The translations under genes were made by a program, and so were the position numbers. A stretch of DNA of 64,000 nt from Flavobacterium jumunjinense (lineage in GTDB: Bacteria; Bacteroidota; Bacteroidia; Flavobacteriales; Flavobacteriaceae): NCBI RefSeq assembly GCF_021650975.2, contig NZ_CP091285.1:434001-498000 (forward strand). Direction: 5' to 3'. Below the pieces are notes generated by a model, which had not been told where the DNA came from, made no database searches, and worked only from the letters and a program-made list of their open reading frames with translations. Shown here one piece after another: positions 27,247 to 35,785 of this stretch; positions within the stretch are counted from its first letter, which is position 1, and each line of letters opens with the position of its first letter.

Positions 27247-27585
27247 AATAAACTTTTTATTTGATTAATAGTGATAAAAGTAATCATTCTAAATAGTTTA
27301 TAAAACCTAATGCAAATTTATATGAAAGCTTTCAATTTATAATTACAGAAAAAATATACTTATTGTTAAAGTTTGCTATTGCGAGCTTATTTTCTATTTT
27401 AAATTAGAGATTATGTTATTACATTGCACTAGTAAATCCCTTACAGAAAGAATAATAGTCCCAAGTAAATGATCTTTATGCAAAAAGAGAACGACATTAC
27501 CCGAAAAACGCATAAGACCCTGGTTGTAAACTGCTTAATTTAGCCTTATCAAATTTTTATGTTTAACAAATTAATAATTAACATT
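27247..27585. promoter_or_regulatory. Divergent control region between the two precursor peptide genes
   Basis: 339 bases without a gene separate the two divergent precursors, so it must carry both promoters. I see no exact TTG-N19-TAnnTTTG pair. AT-rich stretches with GTTTGC near 27370 and TTGTAAACTGC near 27523 are the closest to promoter-like sequence. Confidence 0.4.
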
Positions 27586-27759
27586 ATGAAAAAAATGGAA
27601 GTAAGCCAAATGGAAAATTTGGAAGGCGGTAGAAAGTTTTGGGGATGGAGTGATTGGGAACCAACAGGCCCTTGCGTTAATGGGTTTCAAACTCTAGTAA
27701 GGACACATTTTGTGCTTTTCATCACAAACACACACGATTATAATCATGTCGCTTGTTAA
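27586..27759 (+). CDS. Double-glycine precursor peptide with two core cysteines (57 residues)
   Basis: From the ATG at 27586 the leader is MKKMEVSQMENLEGG, with Leu -4, Met -7 and Met -12, a textbook double-glycine leader. The 42-residue core begins RKFWGWSDWEP and holds cysteines at core positions 15 and 42 (the last residue), so it could form one disulfide loop. The core is rich in Trp, Phe and His, as in membrane-active class II bacteriocins. A frame start at 27559 would only lengthen the leader. A terminator-like hairpin follows, then the accessory and C39 exporter genes in the same direction. Confidence 0.8.
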   Translation: MKKMEVSQMENLEGGRKFWGWSDWEPTGPCVNGFQTLVRTHFVLFITNTHDYNHVAC

Positions 27760-27766
27760 TTAACTT

Positions 27767-27788
27767 AAGAGAGGTTAAAACCTCTCTT
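27767..27788 (+). terminator. Hairpin directly after the precursor gene
   Basis: AAGAGAGG and CCTCTCTT form an 8-bp stem around TTAAAA, followed by ATTACATTTTT. It starts 7 bases after the precursor stop codon. Such attenuators after precursor genes allow the peptide to be made in excess over the export genes. Confidence 0.6.
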
Positions 27789-27804
27789 ATTACATTTTTA
27801 TATT

Positions 27805-28692
27805 ATGACTAAACTTACTTATATTCTGTTTTTTATATTGTTTTCAAACTTAATAATTTGTCAAACAATCCACTTAAAAGATCATATGACAAAAAAAGAA
27901 ATACCGTTTGTAAACATGTTATACTATAGTGGTGATAAAATTATTGGAGGTGACTATTGTGATGCAAATGGGAACTATAGCATAAATAATTTAAAAGAAA
28001 TAGAAGAAATAGAATTTTCCTGTATTGGTTATGAAACATTAATTGTTGAAAAAGAAAACATAAAAGACACTATATACTTAAATAGTTCTGAAATTGTATT
28101 AAATGAAATTATAATAACAAATTCAAAAAAAGATAATGAAACTCACATAGGCTACAATGATTTCAAAAAGAAATTTTCTATTTCTGGAAGTAAAGGTATT
28201 GAATGTGCTGTTTTTATTGAGAACACTTTTAATATAGAAAAAAAAATATCTTCTTTTTTATTTAAACTTGAAAAGAAAAACAAAAATAGAATAGCCGTAA
28301 GGATACATTTATATAAAAAGAATGACGCAAATGAACCATCGAACGAACTAATTGATTCCGACATTATTTTCTATATCAATAAAGGATCTAAGGGGCAATT
28401 CGATGTAGAACTTTCAAGTTATAATCTAACTTTACCCTTAGAAGGTGTTTTTATAGGTTTAGAATGGCTTGGTACAATAAACGATGAAGGTCAGTTTTTA
28501 AATAGCAATGAATGGAATAACACACAAATAGAATTTAATGATGAATTAGAAACCCCTATAACTTATTTTAGAAATAGATTTAAAACAGGGATATGGAATG
28601 ACACGAGAAGGTTAAAAAAAGATTTAGAGAAAATAATAAAGTTTACAAATTTTCCAAATGCTTCTTTTGGAATAATGGTAGCAGATAAATAA
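27805..28692 (+). CDS. Carboxypeptidase-like regulatory domain protein, secreted
   Basis: A 295-residue protein with a signal peptide (ending LIICQ). Residues about 20-105 match the beta-sandwich carboxypeptidase-like regulatory domain (IHLKDHMTKKEIPFVNMLYY, CDANGNYSINNL, IEFSCIGYETLIV, IVLNEIIIT) usually found at the start of TonB-dependent receptors. The remaining 190 residues are a beta-rich domain I do not recognise (IAVRIHLYKKN...GVFIGLEWLG). It lies 45 bases after the precursor gene, inside the peptide export locus. A role in periplasmic handling of the peptide is inference only. Confidence 0.72.
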   Translation: MTKLTYILFFILFSNLIICQTIHLKDHMTKKEIPFVNMLYYSGDKIIGGDYCDANGNYSINNLKEIEEIEFSCIGYETLIVEKENIKDTIYLNSSEIVLNEIIITNSKKDNETHIGYNDFKKKFSISGSKGIECAVFIENTFNIEKKISSFLFKLEKKNKNRIAVRIHLYKKNDANEPSNELIDSDIIFYINKGSKGQFDVELSSYNLTLPLEGVFIGLEWLGTINDEGQFLNSNEWNNTQIEFNDELETPITYFRNRFKTGIWNDTRRLKKDLEKIIKFTNFPNASFGIMVADK

Positions 28693-28901
28693 TTAAATCT
28701 CAAAAAAACACACTTAAATGATTGTTCTAACTTCTCCGAATTATTAACAAAGTCACAAATCATTACTACACTTGGTTTGAAGAATAATTAGCCGATAGAT
28801 TATGGTGTTGTTGAACGATTTAAAAGGGAAACACCTGACCTCTAGTATTCAAATTATAAATTTCTTTTAGAAATATTCGATTAACAATAATTTAAAAAAA
28901 T

Positions 28902-29528
28902 ATGAATCAAAATAAAACTATAAGAAATGTATTTCTTACATTCCTTGCCTATATATTATTTTCTATTCTATTTTCACATTTTCATTATTTAATTTTAAAC
29001 ATTGAAACTCTAGAGAAAAATGAATATTTAAAAGATTTTCCTAAACTATCAAGAACTAGTTTTAGCTTTTCTAACATTTACATTATAGCTATAAAAGAAC
29101 TTATTAGTACTTTGCTTGTAAGCTTATTAATTTTTATCAGTTTAACGCTTTATAATAATAAGATACATTTTTTAACTCTTTTAGATTCCATAATTAAAGC
29201 AAAATATATATTTTTAATTTCCATTTTACTTGAAATAATTTATTTAAAATATGTCCTTATAGATTTTACACTATTAGACCTTAACCATTTTTCTCCTCTT
29301 TCTTTAATCAATTTATTTGATTATTCTTCTGTAGAATTATGGCTTATTTACCCTTTACAAACCATAAATCTTTTTGAGATCTGTTTTGTTTTTTTAATTA
29401 CATATTTTATCAACAAAAAAACAAATATTAGCAAAAAAATGAGTTTCAAAATTGTTGCTACTAGCTATGGCAGTGCATTACTTTTATGGATCTACACAGT
29501 TATACTTTTCACTTTAAACAATAGCTAG
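28902..29528 (+). CDS. Integral membrane protein, possibly immunity-related
   Basis: A 208-residue protein with about five transmembrane segments (near 9-30, 62-84, 98-118, 140-168 and 183-204). I find no family signature. The gene is flanked by the secreted domain protein and the redoxin gene of the export locus. Multi-span proteins at this place in bacteriocin loci are often self-immunity factors, which is the best guess here but is unsupported by motif. Confidence 0.6.
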   Translation: MNQNKTIRNVFLTFLAYILFSILFSHFHYLILNIETLEKNEYLKDFPKLSRTSFSFSNIYIIAIKELISTLLVSLLIFISLTLYNNKIHFLTLLDSIIKAKYIFLISILLEIIYLKYVLIDFTLLDLNHFSPLSLINLFDYSSVELWLIYPLQTINLFEICFVFLITYFINKKTNISKKMSFKIVATSYGSALLLWIYTVILFTLNNS

Positions 29529-29609
29529 TTCATACTATTTACATTCTTCAATACACGAACATGAGATTGCTTAGCTTTTGCTTTGCAACGTCTCGCAATA
29601 TCTTATATA

Positions 29610-30134
29610 ATGAAAAAATATTTAAAAATAATTCTCCCTTTACTTGTACTATCACTTACTGGTTTTATGGGCTACACAGTGGTTTCTAAAATAAAACATA
29701 AAAAAGAGATTGCAACAAAGATTAAAAAAATCCCTAATTTTTCATATAACACGCTTAATGATGGAGCTTTTACGCTTAATAATTTAATTACAAACAAGGC
29801 TGTGATTTTTATTTATTTTAATAGTGATTGTAATTTTTGCAATCATGAAGCCGAAATGATTCAACAAAATATTGATAAATTAAACAATATTCAAATTGTC
29901 TTTGTTTCGTTTGAAGATGATGAGAAAATTGTTGCTTTTGCAAATTCATATAATTTACTTGGTTATGATAACATTCATTTTTTACGTGATACAGCACATT
30001 CTTTCACTTCTACTTTTGATGTAAATTCTTTGCCTTCACTCGTTCTATATGATAAGAACCATATGCTAATTGAAAAGATCAAAGGACAAGTTAAGATTGA
30101 AGCGCTAATTGAAAAATTAAAAATTAAAAACTAG
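29610..30134 (+). CDS. Membrane-anchored thioredoxin-like redoxin (CNFC)
   Basis: A 174-residue protein with an N-terminal membrane anchor (about 6-25) and a TlpA/redoxin fold. The active site is DCNFC (Cys74, Cys77), followed by VSFEDDEKIVAFA, a segment with TFDVNSLPSLVLYDKNHML containing the cis-Pro, and a short C-terminus. It should act in the periplasm on disulfides. The gene is 40 bases before the C39 exporter gene, and one precursor peptide has a cysteine pair, so a role in its folding is plausible. I use the ATG at 29610 because the extra residues from 29583 precede the membrane helix and look unlike a protein start. Confidence 0.82.
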   Translation: MKKYLKIILPLLVLSLTGFMGYTVVSKIKHKKEIATKIKKIPNFSYNTLNDGAFTLNNLITNKAVIFIYFNSDCNFCNHEAEMIQQNIDKLNNIQIVFVSFEDDEKIVAFANSYNLLGYDNIHFLRDTAHSFTSTFDVNSLPSLVLYDKNHMLIEKIKGQVKIEALIEKLKIKN

Positions 30135-30174
30135 GAAGTACCGTTACTTAGTTTCTTCTAAAATAAGAAAAGAA

Positions 30175-32325
30175 ATGAATTTAAAACAGATACAAAAAAC
30201 ACATGTTTTACAACTTGATCAATCGGATTGTGGAGTAGCTTGTTTACTTTCTATTATACAATTAAATGATGGTGATTGTACTCTTGAAAAATTGAGAGCA
30301 CTTAGTGGTACAACTAAACAAGGCACTACTATTTTAGGGTTATATCAGGCCTCAAATCAATTAGGTTTTACTGCCGAAGGATGTACTGCCGATATTCAAG
30401 CCTTAATTAACCATAAAGAAGCTGTTATCCTACATGTTATTATTGATGAAAAGCTTCAGCATTATATTATTTGCTATGGCTATGATGCTGATAAAGGTTT
30501 TTTAATAGGTGATCCTGCCAAAGGGCTTTCTTATCTTTCTAAGGAGACGCTAGATGCTATTTGGATCTCTAAATCATGTTTGACTTTAGCCATGAATACT
30601 TCTTTTGTTAAAACAACTACAACAAAGCAATCCAAACAAAAATGGTTTTTGAGTCTATTGCAAGAAGATTATAAGCTACTTATGCTTTCTGTTTTATTGG
30701 GTGTTTTTATTGCTGGATTAGGAATGACAATGTCAATTTTTTCTCAAAAATTGATTGACGACATTTTACCTTCAGAAAACAAAACAAAATTATTTTCGGG
30801 CATTGCGCTTTTAATGGTTTTACTTTTAACCCGTGTTGGCGTTATTGTTTTAAGAGAGTTTTTTTTGATGCAACAATCTAAGGATTTTAATAATCGAATC
30901 AATTCTCAGTTTTATAGTACTCTACTACATTTACCTAAGTCTTTTTTTGACACTCGAAAAACAGGTGAATTAGTTGCTCGATTAAATGACACACAACGTA
31001 TTCAAAAGGTTATTAAACAATTAGCAAGTAGTTTAGTTATTGATGTTTTAGTTGCTATCATTTCTACTGTTTTTTTATTCATTTATTCTTGGCAGGTTGG
31101 TATTATTTGCTCCGTTAGTTTACCTGTTTATTTTATTATTATTTATTGCAGTAATAAAAAAATAATTCAAGCTCAAAATGGTGTTATGCAAAATTATGCG
31201 ATTAACGAGAGTAATTATATTTCGAGTATGCAAGGTATTGCAACCATTAAGAACAACAACAAACAACTTACTTTTAGCAAGGCAAACGATCTGATTTTCG
31301 GGGTGTTTCAGGACAAAATTTTTAATTTAGGAAAAATCAATATTACATTATCTTGGCAATCTGGAATAGCGAGTGTACTTTTTTTGATTATAATATTAAT
31401 TTACACCTCTATTCAAGTTTTAAATAAAGATATCAAACTTGGTGAATTAATGGCTGTTTTAGGCATTTCGGGTGGATTATTACCTTCTATTGCTAATTTA
31501 GCTTTAATTAGTATTCCTATAAATGAAGCGAAAATTGCTTTTAACAGAATGCATGAATTTGCGTCTATTGAAAAAGAAAAAAACGAAGGTAGTATTATTT
31601 CATCTTTAGACTCTATCATTATTGACTCCCTTTCTTTTCGTTTTGCTGGTAGAAAAGAATTATTAAAAAACATTACACTTTCATTAACGAAAGGAACAAT
31701 TTCCGCTATTGTAGGAGAAAGTGGTTCTGGAAAAAGCACTTTAGGACAGATATTACAACGTTTTTATAATTTGGAAAACGGAAGTATTCTTATTAATAAT
31801 GAATTTCAATTAAATGACATTGAACTGGATAGTTACAGAAATTTAATTGGTGTTATTCCACAGGACATAACTATTTTTAATGGAAATGTTATTGATAACA
31901 TTTTATTAGGAGAACATGTTGACATTGAAAATATTGGTGCTTTTCTAAAACAATACGGCTTTGATGTTTATTTTAATAGGCTACCGCAAGGTGTAGCAAC
32001 AATATTAGGTGAAGAGGGTATAAATTTATCGGGAGGACAGAAACAAATTATAGCATTCGCAAGAGTGCTTTATAAAAAACCTGAGTTTTTAATTCTTGAT
32101 GAAGTCACTTCTGCAATGGATAGAAATACAGAAAAATTTAGCATGCAAATTTTACAGAAAATCAAAAATGACTGTATCATTTTATTCATTTCTCATCGCC
32201 TGCATACTTTAAAACAATTTGCAGATACTATTTATGTTTTAAGGGATGGCATTATAAGCAATTCGGGAAATCATGAAGTACTAATGCAATCTGATAATTT
32301 TTATAGTGATTATTGGAAAGTATAG
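30175..32325 (+). CDS. Peptidase C39-containing ABC exporter (double-glycine peptide maturation and export)
   Basis: A 716-residue PCAT-type transporter. The N-terminal C39 domain (about 1-135) has the catalytic Cys19 in QSDCGVA, His96 in LQHYIIC and Asp113 in IGDPAKG. A six-helix transmembrane domain follows (about 155-440). The nucleotide-binding domain has the Walker A GESGSGKST (about 513), the signature LSGGQKQ (about 618) and the Walker B LILDEVTSAMD. It would cut leaders after GG and export the cores; both precursor genes are nearby. No HlyD-type adaptor is found next to it, so the adaptor and outer-membrane channel would have to be encoded elsewhere. Confidence 0.95.
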   Translation: MNLKQIQKTHVLQLDQSDCGVACLLSIIQLNDGDCTLEKLRALSGTTKQGTTILGLYQASNQLGFTAEGCTADIQALINHKEAVILHVIIDEKLQHYIICYGYDADKGFLIGDPAKGLSYLSKETLDAIWISKSCLTLAMNTSFVKTTTTKQSKQKWFLSLLQEDYKLLMLSVLLGVFIAGLGMTMSIFSQKLIDDILPSENKTKLFSGIALLMVLLLTRVGVIVLREFFLMQQSKDFNNRINSQFYSTLLHLPKSFFDTRKTGELVARLNDTQRIQKVIKQLASSLVIDVLVAIISTVFLFIYSWQVGIICSVSLPVYFIIIYCSNKKIIQAQNGVMQNYAINESNYISSMQGIATIKNNNKQLTFSKANDLIFGVFQDKIFNLGKINITLSWQSGIASVLFLIIILIYTSIQVLNKDIKLGELMAVLGISGGLLPSIANLALISIPINEAKIAFNRMHEFASIEKEKNEGSIISSLDSIIIDSLSFRFAGRKELLKNITLSLTKGTISAIVGESGSGKSTLGQILQRFYNLENGSILINNEFQLNDIELDSYRNLIGVIPQDITIFNGNVIDNILLGEHVDIENIGAFLKQYGFDVYFNRLPQGVATILGEEGINLSGGQKQIIAFARVLYKKPEFLILDEVTSAMDRNTEKFSMQILQKIKNDCIILFISHRLHTLKQFADTIYVLRDGIISNSGNHEVLMQSDNFYSDYWKV

Positions 32326-32334
32326 GCATAAAAA

Positions 32335-32356
32335 AATCCCGATAGCAATCGGGATT
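32335..32356. terminator. Bidirectional terminator between the exporter and thioredoxin genes
   Basis: AATCCCGAT and ATCGGGATT form a 9-bp stem around a 4-base loop, with an A run before and AT-rich DNA after. It serves two convergent genes. Confidence 0.8.
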
Positions 32357-32364
32357 CTAATTAT

Positions 32365-32685
32365 TTAATTACTTAACAAAGTATTCAATTGATTGGTTAA
32401 AGCTGTTTTACTTTGCAAACCGTTTTGTCTTCCTACAAGTTCTCCGTTTTTAAAATAGAACAAGGCAGGAATACTTCTTACATCGAATTGTGCAGCTAAT
32501 TCTTGGTTGGTATCTACATTTACCTTTGAAATAATGGCTTTTCCATCAAAGTCATTTGCCAATTCTTCAAGTGTTGGGTGTAACATTTTACAAGGTCCAC
32601 ACCAATCTGCGAAAAAATCTACTAAAACAATTTCATTATCATTTATTGTATTTTCAAAGTTAGAATTATCTATTGTATGTATCAT
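32365..32685 (-). CDS. trxA: Thioredoxin
   Basis: A 106-residue canonical thioredoxin with VDFFADWCGPCKML (Cys29, Cys32), VNVDTNQELAAQFDVRSIPALFYFKNGE and the cis-Pro at SIP. It is a general cytoplasmic disulfide reductase. It converges on the exporter gene and follows the AhpD-like gene by about 90 bases, which suggests a shared redox function or promoter. Confidence 0.93.
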   Translation of the reverse strand: MIHTIDNSNFENTINDNEIVLVDFFADWCGPCKMLHPTLEELANDFDGKAIISKVNVDTNQELAAQFDVRSIPALFYFKNGELVGRQNGLQSKTALTNQLNTLLSN

Positions 32686-32774
32686 TTTATTAGTATTTTA
32701 AAACTAAGGTTAGCAATATAACTAATACCATTTATTATTTTAATTTACTGGTATAACCTTAGTTTCTGGGTTAA

Positions 32775-33308
32775 TTATAGTTCTGGTGCAACTGGAAAGT
32801 CAATTGCAACGTTAGTAACATTATGAAACAAGTTGGTAACTGTGATAATACCTATTGCAACAATTAGATCGACTAGATTTTCTTTAGTATATCCTACGGC
32901 ATAAAAAGCTTCTACTTCGCTCTCTGAAACCTGACCTCTTTTGTCTGCAATTGATCTTGCTGTTTGGGCTAGAACACTTGTTTTATTATCCCAACTTGCG
33001 TTTCCTTTTCTTAATTCTAAAATTTGTTCGTCTGTAAAGCCGTTCATTTTCCCAATTGCTGTGTGCGCTGATTGACAATAACGACATCCGTTTAATTGAC
33101 TCACTGCTAAATCGACAACTTCTTTTTCTTTTTTTGTTAATGATGTTTCCGATCCTGAAAATTGCAAATAGCTACCTAATGCATTTTTAGAATGAGCCAT
33201 TGCTGCATAAATATTAGGAACAAAACCTACTGCTTTTTGAAGGTTATCGAAAATTGCTTGGTTGTTTTCTGAAACTTGTTCTCTTGTTGGTACTGAAAAA
33301 TTTGACAT
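32775..33308 (-). CDS. Carboxymuconolactone decarboxylase-family (AhpD-like) protein
   Basis: A 177-residue all-helical protein with the AhpD motif CRYCQSAH (Cys75, Cys78, His82), the thiol-dependent peroxide-reducing centre of alkylhydroperoxidase-like CMD proteins. The N-terminal VGFVPNIYAAMAHSKNAL segment is typical of the peroxidase-related branch. It probably reduces peroxides using thioredoxin, whose gene lies immediately downstream. Confidence 0.88.
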   Translation of the reverse strand: MSNFSVPTREQVSENNQAIFDNLQKAVGFVPNIYAAMAHSKNALGSYLQFSGSETSLTKKEKEVVDLAVSQLNGCRYCQSAHTAIGKMNGFTDEQILELRKGNASWDNKTSVLAQTARSIADKRGQVSESEVEAFYAVGYTKENLVDLIVAIGIITVTNLFHNVTNVAIDFPVAPEL

Positions 33309-33346
33309 TTTTAAAATTGTTTTATTGTTATTATTATTGTTTTGAA

Positions 33347-33505
33347 TTATATAAATAGGAATTCGTCATTACAGTAGTTATCTGAAATGAAATGTTTGTC
33401 GCAATATGTTTTTTCTTCTATTGCAATTGTTTTTTTTGATTGTATGGCGATAAAAGGAAAGTTGATTCCTTTTAATGTTTCTGATATAAAGTGTACTACT
33501 CTCAT
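33347..33505 (-). CDS. Possible small protein (52 residues)
   Basis: An ATG-initiated frame encodes a 52-residue protein with three cysteines late in the chain (TYCDKHFISDNYCND has two of these). A promoter-like sequence, CAACTTTGTACTAT on the minus strand at about 33521-33534, precedes it and matches the boxes before the SDR and arsS genes. It is 38 bases from the AhpD-like gene and may be the first gene of that unit. I do not recognise the protein; the segment could instead be an untranslated leader. Confidence 0.4.
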   Translation of the reverse strand: MRVVHFISETLKGINFPFIAIQSKKTIAIEEKTYCDKHFISDNYCNDEFLFI

Positions 33506-33732
33506 AATTTCTTTGCTTTAAATTGATAGTACAAAGTTGCAAAGAAAGAGCGCTATGGAGTTAGACAGGATTTCCCTTTGAGTAGGTAATTCTTCCTACA
33601 ACAGCATTTATAACTTAAATTTATTGTTATAAATGGTATTATATCTTGTTTGATACAATTAATTCTTAATGATTTTTTTCAAAAGTTCGAATGCGAAGCG
33701 TATCGAGGAGATTTTGTTTTTCAGTAGATGAG

Positions 33733-33790
33733 TTCTCGATACACTGTTTATAAAATTACTGTTCGCATTTTATAAACAGCACTCGAACTA
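33733..33790. repeat. Dispersed hairpin repeat, copy 2
   Basis: A 13-bp stem (CTGTTTATAAAAT with ATTTTATAAACAG) encloses the loop TACTGTTCGC, with flanks CTCGATACA and CTCGAACTACG. Compared with copy 1 (25.4 kb) the stem has paired changes that keep complementarity. The rest of 33506-33817 holds a short promoter-like region and a GCGAAGCGTATCGAGG palindrome-like remnant, but no gene. Confidence 0.65.
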
Positions 33791-33817
33791 CGTTTTTAAT
33801 AATTAACCCAAAGGATA

Positions 33818-34639
33818 TTATATAGTTTTCTTGAAGTCGGAAGGAGAAACACCTTCTATTTTTTTGAAGAAACGACTGAAAGTTTGCAGGTCTTCATAAC
33901 CTACTTCATAGGTAATTTCTTTGATGGATTTATCAGAATAACGTAGTAATCGCCTTGCTTCTAATAGTATTCTATCTTGAATAATTTGTAAAGGTGATTT
34001 TTCTCCGTATTTTTTAAAAAGATTGGATAAGGTTTTTGGACTTTTGTTTAGCATTTCTGCATAATCTGCTACTTGGTGTTTTGTTTTGAAATGTGTTTCT
34101 ACCAAATAATTATAGGCGCGAACGATATCGAGTTGTTGTTTATCAAAGTGTGTGAGTTCGGTTTGTTCTTTATAGATGCGCGTGCATAGAATTAGGAAAC
34201 GCTTTAACATCATTTGAAGCATGTCGTTTTGCAAATCGTCTTTGGATTCCATCTCTATACTAAACATTTTCCAAACTATTTCAAGCTTTTCCATTTCGTC
34301 TGTTGGAATTATTATTTTAGGGAGTTGCGATGCTCCAAAAAACAACATTCCTCTACATCCTACTTCGCTATCATGATCTGAAATACAATAGAACGCACGA
34401 TTGAAACGTATTAGTCTTACTTTTTCAACTTCAAGAATTTCAACTTTATGAAATTCAGTTAAAAATACAATTGTATCTTTTTTAAATAACATTTCGGTTT
34501 CATCTACTTTAATTTTTAGGGTTTCCAAACACCAAATAATACACAAACCATCGGCAATTTTCTCTTTAAGTAATTCACAATTGCTTTCGTTAATTTCTTC
34601 TAAACGAATGAATTCATTGATTTGACCTGTGTATAACAT
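33818..34639 (-). CDS. AraC-family transcriptional regulator, first of a paralogous pair
   Basis: A 273-residue regulator with a 150-residue N-terminal sensing domain and a C-terminal double HTH (about 175-273: VADYAEMLNKSPKTLSNLFKKYGEKSPLQIIQDRILLEARRLLRYSDKSIKEITYEVGYEDLQTFSRFFKKIEGVSPSDFKK). The N-terminal block FYCISDHDSEVGCRGMLFFGASQ recurs almost unchanged in the AraC protein at 38.9-39.7 kb, so the two are paralogs. It lies 21 bases downstream of the amine oxidase gene. Confidence 0.92.
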   Translation of the reverse strand: MLYTGQINEFIRLEEINESNCELLKEKIADGLCIIWCLETLKIKVDETEMLFKKDTIVFLTEFHKVEILEVEKVRLIRFNRAFYCISDHDSEVGCRGMLFFGASQLPKIIIPTDEMEKLEIVWKMFSIEMESKDDLQNDMLQMMLKRFLILCTRIYKEQTELTHFDKQQLDIVRAYNYLVETHFKTKHQVADYAEMLNKSPKTLSNLFKKYGEKSPLQIIQDRILLEARRLLRYSDKSIKEITYEVGYEDLQTFSRFFKKIEGVSPSDFKKTI

Positions 34640-34660
34640 AATTATTAAGTTTGTTCGAAT

Positions 34661-35713
34661 TTAAAAATTTAAAATAACACTTGCTACATGATTGGCAGCA
34701 ATTATTGCACCTTCCATATAACCAGGAAATTCGGATGCAGTTTCTGTTCCAGACAAAAAAAGTCTATCATTATAATAGTTTTCTCTAAAAATTGGATGAC
34801 CATTGTTTTGATGCGGAAACACAAATCCTTCTTGACTAGCATTCTTAGTATATTCTTCTTCTGACCAAATAGTTTCGTGATAATCACTATAATCTAATGC
34901 TTCTTTACCGAAAATCTTTTCCAACTGTAAAAGGATTTTTGTTTTTCTTTCTGCTTTAGAGTATCGAACCATTTCTCCGTTTGCAAAACCACACAAAGCA
35001 AAACCATTCAAATTATAATTAGAATGATCATACAATTCTGTAATTGGACCAACGTTACTAAAAACTGTACCTGATATTCCTTTTACTTTCCAAAATTGGA
35101 TTTTATAAACCAAAGCAATTTTTATACTGTCTTGCATCCAAGTATGTGTATTTTTGGCAATGTTTATCAGTTCTTGCGGAAGATTGGGTATGAATTTCAC
35201 CTTAGACACTAAAAGCGATTGTGGAATTGTAGAGATTACAAAATTGGCATTAATTATTTGTTTATTCGTTACAACTATAGCTTTATCATTTGTAAAATCT
35301 ATTTCTCTGACAGTTTCACTAAGACTAATTTTTACTGTTTTTAATCGATTCTTAATTTGTTCAACCAATTGAGATGTACCACCAACAATTCTATAACTTG
35401 GACTGTTCTCTGGAATTTCAATTACTTGAGCTGGTGTAGCAGAAAAAGGTTCAAAAAAAGAAGAGCCTTTCATGGATTGTTCGAAAAATTCAATTTGAAA
35501 TTCGCCTAATAATGCGCTAAGGTTTTTATGAATTTCATTAAACCAAGTTGCACCCATATCTACATTTGTTTCTCCAGATTGTAATGTATGAATTCTTCCT
35601 CCAATTCTATTTCTTGCTTCAATAATTTCAATATCGAAACCTTTATTTAAAAGTCGATAAGCAGTTAATAATCCGCTTAATCCTGCTCCTATAATGACAA
35701 TTTTTTTATTCAT
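34661..35713 (-). CDS. FAD-dependent amine oxidase-like flavoprotein
   Basis: A 350-residue flavin monoamine oxidase-type protein. The FAD-binding start is IVIIGAGLSGLLTAYRLLNKG with the following EARNRIGGRIHTL motif. The C-terminal FAD contact is LFLSGTETASEFPGYMEGAI. The chain is shorter than typical monoamine oxidases (about 450 residues), mostly in the substrate domain. No signal peptide is visible. It may oxidise an amine or a related small molecule. The SDR gene lies 72 bases upstream, with a strong hairpin between them. Confidence 0.86.
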   Translation of the reverse strand: MNKKIVIIGAGLSGLLTAYRLLNKGFDIEIIEARNRIGGRIHTLQSGETNVDMGATWFNEIHKNLSALLGEFQIEFFEQSMKGSSFFEPFSATPAQVIEIPENSPSYRIVGGTSQLVEQIKNRLKTVKISLSETVREIDFTNDKAIVVTNKQIINANFVISTIPQSLLVSKVKFIPNLPQELINIAKNTHTWMQDSIKIALVYKIQFWKVKGISGTVFSNVGPITELYDHSNYNLNGFALCGFANGEMVRYSKAERKTKILLQLEKIFGKEALDYSDYHETIWSEEEYTKNASQEGFVFPHQNNGHPIFRENYYNDRLFLSGTETASEFPGYMEGAIIAANHVASVILNF

Positions 35714-35728
35714 AATACATAAAACTCA

Positions 35729-35762
35729 AATAACTGATAGTACAAAAACACTATCAGTTATT
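35729..35762. promoter_or_regulatory. 13-bp dyad between the SDR and amine oxidase genes
   Basis: AATAACTGATAGT and ACTATCAGTTATT form a perfect 13-bp stem around an 8-base loop. On the minus strand the loop and arm read TTTTTGTACTATC, which resembles the -7 regions of nearby genes. It could be a terminator after the SDR gene, an operator for the amine oxidase gene, or both. Confidence 0.5.
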
Positions 35763-35785
35763 ATTTTCTTTTTCAGTTAATTCAA

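Noticed and set aside
32365..33308. Thioredoxin and AhpD-like genes as part of the peptide export locus
   Set aside because: A bidirectional terminator separates them from the exporter gene and they read in the opposite direction; they look like general redox genes.
33684..33710. tRNA-like sequence (GTTCGAATGCG)
   Set aside because: No acceptor stem, D-arm or anticodon arm can be formed around it; it resembles a fragment of an intergenic palindrome.
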